The position numbers and the translations under genes were made by a program. DNA of 64,000 bases from Thermoleophilia bacterium SCSIO 60948. GTDB lineage: Bacteria > Actinomycetota > Thermoleophilia > Solirubrobacterales > 70-9. Every line of letters starts with the position of its first letter. Positions within the stretch are counted from its first letter, which is position 1. Positions 58,230-64,000 of the stretch are shown here, in pieces. The notes under the pieces were generated by a model that searched no databases, was not told the origin of the DNA, and saw nothing but the letters and a program-made list of their open reading frames with translations. The stretch is from positions 558,001 through 622,000 of the forward strand of contig CP053031.1 of the NCBI GenBank assembly GCA_021496505.1, read 5' to 3'.

Positions 58230-59260
58230 CCGACGCTGATCGCGCCCGGCTCTCCGTCGCGGAGCTCGCCGATCCTCGTGCCCGGGATCCTGCTCGCGTG
58301 CTCGGGCGCAACCGCGACCAGTAGGCCGCCCGACGTCATCGCGTCGCTGACCAGCACCCGCCGCCGCGCGTCGATTCCGTCGGCGTAGGTCGTGAAGCCG
58401 GCCGCGTACTTGGCGTTTCGGCGCGAGCCGCCGGCGAGCGCCTCGGGCCGGGCCGCCAGCTCGAGCGCGCCGTCGATCGCCGGCACCGCCTCGGAGTCGA
58501 TCCGGGCCGCCAGCCCGCTCGCCTCGGCGAGCTCGTGGACGTGCCCGAGCAGGCCGAACCCGGTGACGTCGGTCGCCGCGCGGGCGCCCGCCTCCATGGC
58601 GGCGCGGGAGGCATCCGCGTTGAGTGTCGTCATCACCTCGACGGCGGCGGCGAGCGCGCTCTCCGGAGCGATCCCGCGCTTCGTCGCGGTGGTGATCAAC
58701 CCGCCACCGAGCGGCTTGGTCAGGACGAGCGCGTCGCCGCCGCGGCCGCCGGAGTTCCGAAGCAGCCGGTCTGGGTGCGCGGTCGCGGTCACCGCGAGCC
58801 CGTACTTCGGCTCGGGGTCGTCAATCGAGTGCCCGCCGCCGATCGCGATCCCGGCTCGCGCAGCGGTTTCGGCACCGCCGCGCAGGATCGCGAGCATGAC
58901 CTCCTCGCCGAGCGTCTCGAGCGAGAACGCGAGCAGGTTGATCGCGACGACCGGCTCGGCGCCCATCGCGTAGGCGTCCGACAGGGCGTTCGTCGCGGCG
59001 ATCCGCCCGAACTCGAACGGATCGTCGACGATCGGGGTGAAGAAGTCGGCGGTCGAGACGATCGCCAGCTCGCCGGAGACCCGAACCGCCGCGGCGTCCT
59101 CGGCACCCTCGTAGCCGGCGATCAGGCGCGGGTCGTCGAATCGCGGCAGCCGGGCGAGGACGGGGGAGAGCTCGGCCGCGCCGATCTTGCAGGCGCAGCC
59201 GGCGCCGTGGGAGAGGCTGGTGAGCGTCGGCGTGGCGGCTGACGCCGGGTCCGATGACAT
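58226..59260 (-). CDS. selD: Selenophosphate synthase SelD
   Basis: The 344-residue protein has the SelD active site SHGAGCACKI (Cys and Lys of the GxGCxCK motif) near the N-terminus, STADFFTPIVDDPFEFGRIA, SLETLGEEVM, GLLGHVHELAEASGLAA and the C-terminal MTSGGLLVAVAPEHA. It makes selenophosphate from selenide and ATP. The catalytic residue is Cys, not Sec. ATG 59260 lies 24 bases from the divergent selA start; the upstream part of the frame (to 59545) is non-coding. Confidence 0.93.
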   Translation of the reverse strand: MSSDPASAATPTLTSLSHGAGCACKIGAAELSPVLARLPRFDDPRLIAGYEGAEDAAAVRVSGELAIVSTADFFTPIVDDPFEFGRIAATNALSDAYAMGAEPVVAINLLAFSLETLGEEVMLAILRGGAETAARAGIAIGGGHSIDDPEPKYGLAVTATAHPDRLLRNSGGRGGDALVLTKPLGGGLITTATKRGIAPESALAAAVEVMTTLNADASRAAMEAGARAATDVTGFGLLGHVHELAEASGLAARIDSEAVPAIDGALELAARPEALAGGSRRNAKYAAGFTTYADGIDARRRVLVSDAMTSGGLLVAVAPEHASRIPGTRIGELRDGEPGAISVG

Positions 59261-59267
59261 CGGCGGC

Positions 59268-59277
59268 GGGATACCCT
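59268..59277. promoter_or_regulatory. Overlapping divergent -10 boxes between selD and selA
   Basis: The 24 bp between selD and selA hold one GGGATACCCT core. On the plus strand TACCCT (59272-59277) ends seven bases before the selA GTG (59285). On the minus strand TATCCC (59273-59268) ends seven bases before the selD ATG (59260). The symmetry suggests two leaderless transcripts from one promoter. The -35 boxes are weak. Confidence 0.5.
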
Positions 59278-59284
59278 CGCGGTC

Positions 59285-60643
59285 GTGGCCCCAACCGGAG
59301 AGGCGGCGGCGCTCCGGCGCCTGCCGTCGGTCGAATCGCTTCTCGTCCGTCTCGGCGACCTGCCGCGCCCGCTCGCGCTGGCGAGCGCCCGCGAGGAGCT
59401 CGACGCGCGCCGCGTGGAGATCCGATCCGGCGGCCTCGCCGCCCCGGGCGACGACGAGATTCTCGCCGCGATCCGGCGCCGAGCCGAGCGAGCCGCGGCG
59501 CCGAACCTGCGCCGCGTCATCAACGCGACCGGGGTCATCCTGCACACCAACCTCGGACGCGCGCCACTCGCCGAGCCGGCGCTCGATGAGCTCACCGCCG
59601 CGGCGAGCGGCTACTCGAACCTCGAATTCGACCTCGCCTCCGGCGAGCGCGGCTCACGCCACGACCACATAGAAGCGCTGGTGCGTGAGCTCTCGGGGGC
59701 CGAGGCCGCGATCGCGGTGAACAACAACGCCGCCGCCGTGCTGCTCGCGCTGACCGCGACCGCGGCGGGTCGCGAGGTCGTCATCGGACGTGGTCAGCTG
59801 ATCGAGATCGGGGGGTCGTTTCGAATCCCGGACATCCTGGCGTGCTCTGGCGCGCGCCTGGTCGAGGTCGGGACGACGAACCGGACCCGCGTCGGTGATT
59901 ACGCCGAAGCCATCGGGCCGGACACGGCGGCGATCATGCGCGTCCATCAGTCGAACTTCCGCAGCGTCGGCTTCGTCGCCGAGCCCGCGCTCGACGAGCT
60001 CGCCGCCCTCGCCCGCGAACGAGGGGTCGCGCTGATCGACGACCTCGGCTCGGGCGCGATCGGCGCGGTCGAGGCCGGTGGCGAGCGAGAGCCGACGCTC
60101 GGCGCATCGATCGTCGCCGGCGCCGACCTCGTCTGCGCATCGGCCGACAAGCTGCTGGGCGGCCCGCAGGCCGGACTGATCGCCGGAAGCGCGGACGCCG
60201 TCGCGCGTTGCAGGCAGCATCCGATGGCGCGAGCGATGCGGCTCGACAAGCTCCAGATTGCGGCGCTCGAGGCGACGCTGCGCCTGCACCGCGACGGCCG
60301 CGAGGCCGAGATCCCGGCGCTTGCGATGCTGCGCGCACCGCAGGACGGACTGCGCTCCCGCGCCGAGCTGCTCGCCTCGGCGGCCGGTCCGCGGGCCAGG
60401 GTGGAGGAGTCCGTCGCGCGGCCCGGCGGCGGGACGATGCCGCTCGCCGAGTTGCCGGGGCAGGTCTGCGTGGTCGCGCCGGGTGAGACCGGCGTGGAGG
60501 CGCTTGCTCGGAACCTGCGCGAGGGCCCGACGCCGGTGATCGCGCGGATCGAGGCCGGTGAGCTCGTCCTCGACCCGCGCACGATGAGCGACTCGGACGT
60601 CGCCGAGGCCGGTCGCGTCCTCGCGGCGCTCGCCGACGCGTGA
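59285..60643 (+). CDS. selA: L-seryl-tRNA(Sec) selenium transferase SelA
   Basis: The 452-residue PLP enzyme has the N-terminal tRNA-binding part, then NATGVILHTNLGRAPLAEPA, a SGYSNLEFDLASGERGSRHD segment, VNNNAAAVLLALTATAAGRE, and the PLP lysine Lys289 in CASADKLLGGPQAGLIAGS. It converts Ser-tRNA(Sec) to selenocysteinyl-tRNA(Sec) using selenophosphate. GTG start 25 bases from selD, no leader expected. The stop overlaps the selB GTG (GTGA), so the two are co-translated. Confidence 0.93.
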   Translation: MAPTGEAAALRRLPSVESLLVRLGDLPRPLALASAREELDARRVEIRSGGLAAPGDDEILAAIRRRAERAAAPNLRRVINATGVILHTNLGRAPLAEPALDELTAAASGYSNLEFDLASGERGSRHDHIEALVRELSGAEAAIAVNNNAAAVLLALTATAAGREVVIGRGQLIEIGGSFRIPDILACSGARLVEVGTTNRTRVGDYAEAIGPDTAAIMRVHQSNFRSVGFVAEPALDELAALARERGVALIDDLGSGAIGAVEAGGEREPTLGASIVAGADLVCASADKLLGGPQAGLIAGSADAVARCRQHPMARAMRLDKLQIAALEATLRLHRDGREAEIPALAMLRAPQDGLRSRAELLASAAGPRARVEESVARPGGGTMPLAELPGQVCVVAPGETGVEALARNLREGPTPVIARIEAGELVLDPRTMSDSDVAEAGRVLAALADA

Positions 60644-62361
60644 GCGCGGAGTCGCCCGCGTCCGGCGAGCGCGAGCTGACGCTCTGCACCGCCGGTCACA
60701 TCGACCACGGCAAGTCGGCGCTCGTCGAGGCGCTGACGGGGAAAGGCACCGACAGGCTCGCCGAGGAGCGCCGCCGCGGGATCTCGATCGAGCTCGGGTT
60801 CGCCGAGCTGGGACTGCGCAGCGGGCGCAGGCTGAGCGTCGTTGATGTTCCGGGCCACGAGGCGCTCGTCCGCACGATGGTCGCCGGCGCCGGCGGGGTC
60901 GACCTGACGCTGCTCGTCGTCGCCGCCGACGACGGCCCGATGCCCCAGACCTACGAGCACCTCGACGTCCTGCGCGCGCTCGAGGTCGAGGTCGGCGTGG
61001 TCGCCCTGACGAAGGTCGATGTCGTCGACCGCGCGCGCCGCGACTCGGTCGCGGCCGCGATCTCCGCGCGCGTCCCGGGGGCCCCCGTCGTCGGCGTCAG
61101 CGCCGTCACGGGCGAGGGGCTCGAGGAGCTCGACGCCGCGCTCGAGACCGCGGCCGCCGAGCTCGCCACACGTCCCGACGGCCAGGCTCCGCCGGCCACC
61201 GCGCTCCACGTCGACCGTGTCTTCACGCTGCCCGGCCCCGGGACCGTGGCGACCGGGACCCTGGGCGGCGGGCCGCTCGCACGCGGCGCCGACCTGCGGG
61301 CGCTGCCACGCGGGCTCGAGCTGCGGATCCGCTCGCTGCAGATCCACGATCGCGACGTCGACCCGGCACCGCCCGGGCGCCGCGTCGCCGTCGCCCTGAC
61401 GGGTGCCCACCGCGAGGAGCTCGAGCGCGGCGACGTCCTCGTTCCGGCCGGCAGCCCGCTGCGGAGCTCCTACCGGCTCGACGTCGAACTCGCTCCCGGC
61501 CTGGACCTCGCGACACTCGGAGGCGAACGCCTCCAGGTCCACCACGGCACGCGTGAGTCACCGGCTCGGCTCGTCGCGATCGGCTCGCGGTTCGCGCAGC
61601 TGAGGCTCGAGTCCGAGCTCGTCGCGCGCCCGCGCGACCGCGTCGTCCTGCGGCGGATCGCTCCGGCCGGCACGCTCGGCGGCGCCACCGTCCTCGATCC
61701 GGCGCCGCCCCGCCACGGGACCACCGCGCTCGACCGCCTCGAGGCGGTCGCGACGGGTGAGCCCGAGCGACTCGTTCGCGAAGAGCTCGCGGCGCACGGC
61801 CGGCTCGCTCTCGACCCCGGCGACTGGTCGTCGGACTCGGTCCCGGGGCTCGCGCGGCCTCGCTTCGCCGACGAGCGCTGGCGCCGCGCGGTCGAAGTCG
61901 TCGCGGCCGAGGAGGGAGTGACCCGGAACGGCGATGCCATCTCGCGCACCAGCGCCACGGCTCCGGCTCCGCCGCCCCCGGCTGAGCTCGGTCAGCTCGA
62001 GCGGATCCTCCTCACCCTGATCGAGCGCGGGGGCGATTCACCGCCGTCGACCGCGCGGATCGCCGCGGCGCTCGGCCGGCCGGAGGCCGAGGTCAACCGA
62101 GCGCTCGATCAGCTCGTCGGCGCGGGAGAGCTCGTCCGCCTGGCGCGGGACCTCCACGTCCGGCCGGACGTTCTTGCCGGACTCGAGCGGACGGCGCTCG
62201 AGGTGGGTCGTGAGAACGGCGGCGAGATCACCATCGCCGCGCTCCGCGACCGGATCGGCAGCTCACGCAAGTACACGCAGGCGCTGCTCGAGCATCTCGA
62301 CTCCGAGCAGGTGACGATCCGCCGCGGCGATCGGCATCTGATCCGCTCCGGCCGTCGCTAG
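60640..62361 (+). CDS. selB: Selenocysteine-specific elongation factor SelB
   Basis: The 573-residue GTPase has G1 (CTAGHIDHGKSALVEALTG), G2 (RRRGISIELGFAEL), G3 (VDVPGHEALVRTMVAG) and G4 (LTKVDVVD), domains II and III, and a C-terminal set of winged helices (about 380-573, ending RDRIGSSRKYTQALLEHLDS) that binds the SECIS hairpin. It delivers Sec-tRNA(Sec) to UGA in the FdhA mRNA. It starts with GTG overlapping the selA stop. Together with selD and the fdh genes it forms a complete Sec module apart from selC. Confidence 0.93.
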   Translation: MSAESPASGERELTLCTAGHIDHGKSALVEALTGKGTDRLAEERRRGISIELGFAELGLRSGRRLSVVDVPGHEALVRTMVAGAGGVDLTLLVVAADDGPMPQTYEHLDVLRALEVEVGVVALTKVDVVDRARRDSVAAAISARVPGAPVVGVSAVTGEGLEELDAALETAAAELATRPDGQAPPATALHVDRVFTLPGPGTVATGTLGGGPLARGADLRALPRGLELRIRSLQIHDRDVDPAPPGRRVAVALTGAHREELERGDVLVPAGSPLRSSYRLDVELAPGLDLATLGGERLQVHHGTRESPARLVAIGSRFAQLRLESELVARPRDRVVLRRIAPAGTLGGATVLDPAPPRHGTTALDRLEAVATGEPERLVREELAAHGRLALDPGDWSSDSVPGLARPRFADERWRRAVEVVAAEEGVTRNGDAISRTSATAPAPPPPAELGQLERILLTLIERGGDSPPSTARIAAALGRPEAEVNRALDQLVGAGELVRLARDLHVRPDVLAGLERTALEVGRENGGEITIAALRDRIGSSRKYTQALLEHLDSEQVTIRRGDRHLIRSGRR

Positions 62362-62414
62362 GCGCGCGGGGTCGCACGGCGCCCGTCGCCCGGACCCAGC
62401 TCAGGTGCCGGCGA

Positions 62415-62426
62415 GCAATGTATTGC
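62415..62426. promoter_or_regulatory. GCAAT-GT-ATTGC palindrome upstream of the hydrolase gene
   Basis: A perfect 12-bp palindrome (two-base centre) lies about 50 bases upstream of the hydrolase ATG and could be an operator in its promoter region. Confidence 0.3.
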
Positions 62427-62474
62427 GCGTAACAGAGTCGGGTATCAGCAGCACCACCCCTACGAAAGGAACGG

Positions 62475-63311
62475 ATGCCTGAGGTAACCGCCAGCTCCGG
62501 TCTTCTGAGCAAGACGAAGGTCCACGTCGACGACACCGGCGGCGACGGGCGCCCGGTTGTCCTGATCCATGGCTGGCCGCTCTCCGGCGAGGCCTGGGAG
62601 CATCAGATCGGCCCGCTCCGCGACGCCGGCCACCGCGTCGTCGCCTATGACCGCCGCGGCTTCGGGCGCAGCGACAAGCCGAGCGACGGCTACGGCTACG
62701 ACACGCTCGCCGAGGATCTCGAGGGCGTCCTGTCGGAGCTCGACCTCAACGACGTGACGCTCGTCGGCTTCTCGATGGGCGGCGGCGAGGTCGCTCGCTA
62801 CGTCTCGAAGTTCGGCGAGGGCCGGCTCCACAGCGTCGTCTTCGCCGCCGCGGTCCCGCCCTACATGGCGAAGACCGACGACAACCCCGACGGCCCGCTG
62901 GACGAGGCGACCGCGAACGGCATGGTGGAAGGCGCGAAGGCCGATCGCGACGGTTTCTTCGAGGAGTTCACCACGAACTTCTTCTCAGCCGACGGCGAGC
63001 TGAGGGTGAGCGAGGCCGAGCGCCAGAAGGCCGTCGCGCTGTGCAAGCAGTCCGACCAGACGGCCGTCCTCGGTTGCATGGAGGCGTTCGGGACGACCGA
63101 CTTCCGCGGCGACCTCGAGAACGTCAGCGTGCCGACGCTCGTGATCCACGGCGATTCCGACGCGATCGTCCCTTTCGAGGGGTCGGGCAAGCGCACGCAC
63201 GAGACGATCTCCGGCAGCGAGCTCGTTCTGGTCGCCGGCGGCACGCACGGACTCAACGTCAGTCATGCCGACGAGTTCAACCAGGTGCTGCTGAGCTTCC
63301 TGGCGAAGTAG
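62475..63311 (+). CDS. Alpha/beta hydrolase (cofactor-free haloperoxidase-like)
   Basis: The 278-residue protein has the alpha/beta hydrolase pattern VVLIHGWPLSGEAWEHQI, YDRRGFGRSDKP, the nucleophile elbow LVGFSMGGGEVARYV (catalytic Ser), HGDSDAIVPFEGSGKRTH (acid Asp) and GGTHGLNVSHADEF (His). It is close to non-haem chloroperoxidases, which have perhydrolase or esterase activity in the cytoplasm. ATG 62475 has an AAAGGAA ribosome-binding site. It is followed by a strong hairpin. Confidence 0.87.
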   Translation: MPEVTASSGLLSKTKVHVDDTGGDGRPVVLIHGWPLSGEAWEHQIGPLRDAGHRVVAYDRRGFGRSDKPSDGYGYDTLAEDLEGVLSELDLNDVTLVGFSMGGGEVARYVSKFGEGRLHSVVFAAAVPPYMAKTDDNPDGPLDEATANGMVEGAKADRDGFFEEFTTNFFSADGELRVSEAERQKAVALCKQSDQTAVLGCMEAFGTTDFRGDLENVSVPTLVIHGDSDAIVPFEGSGKRTHETISGSELVLVAGGTHGLNVSHADEFNQVLLSFLAK

Positions 63312-63323
63312 CCCCCACCGATC

Positions 63324-63371
63324 GCCTGGATCGAGCGGCCCTTCCTGCCGAGCGGTCGCCTCGATCCAGGC
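63324..63371. terminator. 12-bp hairpin after the hydrolase gene
   Basis: GCCTGGATCGAG (63324-63335) and CTCGATCCAGGC (63360-63371) form a perfect 12-bp stem around a loop that itself contains CGGC-CCTTCCT-GCCG. It lies 12 bases after the stop and is a likely terminator. Confidence 0.65.
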
Positions 63372-63547
63372 TGAATCGGGACGCCCGTCGCGCTCGCCGG
63401 ATGCGTCCAGCGACGCGCGCCGGCGCGTCTGTGACGAGCGCCCGCGAGCGGTTCTCGGGGTGCGTGACGGGTATTCAGAAACGGCGACCGCCGAACGCGG
63501 TCCGAAACCGTCAAACAGCTCTCCCCAAGAAGGAGTTGGATCTTCAA

Positions 63548-64000
63548 ATGGGTCTCACCGACCAGCTCAAGAAGGGCGCCGGAGGCGTCCTGCGCGGCGG
63601 CGCCGGAGCCGCCGACATCGCCACGGGCACCGTCAAGAGCGTCGCCGGCGGGGTGCTCGGCAAGTCCGGGCTCAAGCGCCAGGGCGCCGAGGAGCAGCGC
63701 AAGGGCGAAGCCAAGGACGAGCTCGCCGCCCAGCAGGCGAAGGTCGCCGAGGAGGAGGAGCGCGCCGAGCAGCTCGCCGCCGAGGAGCGCGACCGCGCCG
63801 CGAAGAAGGCGCAGGAGGAGTTCGCCCGCGCCGAGCGCGCGATCGAGCGCAAGCAGGAGACTGTCAAGGCCGAGAAGGAGAAGGTCGCTTCGAAGACGCA
63901 GGCCGTCTCCGCGCTCGAGGATGCGACCGACCCCGACAAGCTCGTCGCCGCGAACACCCGCGCACAGCTCGACGAGAAGGCCAAGCAGCTCGGCGTGACC
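63548..64000 (+). CDS. CsbD-like / coiled-coil protein, 5' part (runs off the right edge)
   Basis: The visible 151 residues start MGLTDQLKKGAGGVLRGGAG and continue with a Gly/Lys-rich segment like the CsbD stress-protein repeat (TVKSVAGGVLGKSGLKRQGA), then a long charged coiled coil (residues about 55-140, with EQLAAEERDRAAKKAQEEFA). AAGGAG lies 12 bases before the ATG. It is probably a stress-related or scaffold protein; its C-terminus is outside the window. Confidence 0.6.
   Translation, partial: MGLTDQLKKGAGGVLRGGAGAADIATGTVKSVAGGVLGKSGLKRQGAEEQRKGEAKDELAAQQAKVAEEEERAEQLAAEERDRAAKKAQEEFARAERAIERKQETVKAEKEKVASKTQAVSALEDATDPDKLVAANTRAQLDEKAKQLGVT

Noticed and set aside
62350-62474. Possible selC (tRNA-Sec) gene after selB
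   Set aside because: No 90-100-base cloverleaf with the long variable arm and UCA anticodon can be folded from this stretch; selC must be elsewhere.

Overview
The window is high-GC, densely packed DNA from an actinobacterium. It most resembles the Thermoleophilia/Solirubrobacterales: it has a six-gene mce operon, leaderless-looking promoters with TANNNT -10 boxes, a SigB/SigF-type sigma factor, DUF4349 and DUF4235 proteins, a secreted protein starting with the 'PSPAMLVAIVALVAALGGSAYA' type of leader common in that group (residues 10-31), and many GTG/TTG starts. No rRNA, tRNA, CRISPR array, insertion sequence or phage gene was found, so this looks like ordinary chromosome.

Layout. 0-3 kb (minus strand): the start of a Fur-like regulator, a small lipoprotein and a secreted beta-helix protein. 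3-13.4 kb (plus): six consecutive mce genes without yrbE permease genes, then an SCP2 sterol-carrier gene. 13.4-20 kb: iron-type alcohol dehydrogenase, Nudix hydrolase, rubredoxin, secreted proteins, and an ECF sigma factor coupled to a membrane DUF4349 protein that looks like its partner. 20-28 kb: a degenerate 8-amino-7-oxononanoate-synthase-like protein, an AlkA-type glycosylase, enoyl-CoA hydratase, mini biotin carrier, acyltransferase, metallo-hydrolase and two SDRs. 27.5-31 kb: two paralogous secreted chymotrypsin-fold proteases flanking an acyl-CoA ligase. 31-40 kb: an acyl-CoA catabolism island (two IVD/LCAD-type acyl-CoA dehydrogenases, hydratase, biotin-dependent carboxyltransferase, BKACE enzyme, family III CoA-transferase, MerR regulator), then a cupin and a SnoaL-like protein. 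40-46.5 kb: small secreted proteins, lipid kinase, PAP2 phosphatase, CDP-diglyceride synthase, DUF4235, DUF2294 and a general-stress-type sigma factor. 46.5-47 kb: a 478-bp gene-free, hairpin-rich stretch. 47-51.4 kb: PHP hydrolase, secreted protein, peptidase T and a metallophosphoesterase. 51.5-62.4 kb: a selenium module, with a formate dehydrogenase whose alpha subunit reads through an in-frame UGA, its FeS and NrfD-type membrane subunits, then selD, selA and selB. 62.4-64 kb: an alpha/beta hydrolase and the start of a CsbD-like coiled-coil protein.

The clearest functional unit is the selenium module. The substrate protein (FdhA with Sec189 and an adjacent SECIS hairpin) lies close to the genes that make selenophosphate (SelD), convert Ser-tRNA to Sec-tRNA (SelA) and deliver it (SelB); selC (tRNA-Sec) is not in the window. 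The lipid genes (mce, SCP2, acyl-CoA ligase, acyl-CoA dehydrogenases, hydratases, carboxyltransferase, SDRs) fit uptake and breakdown of lipids or branched acyl chains, but the exact substrates cannot be read from sequence. Items most worth a second look are the UGA/SECIS pair, the AONS-like protein that has lost its PLP lysine, the nested-hairpin element at 46620-46694, the twin 37-bp hairpin repeats at 36221-36319, and the symmetric leaderless selD/selA promoter.
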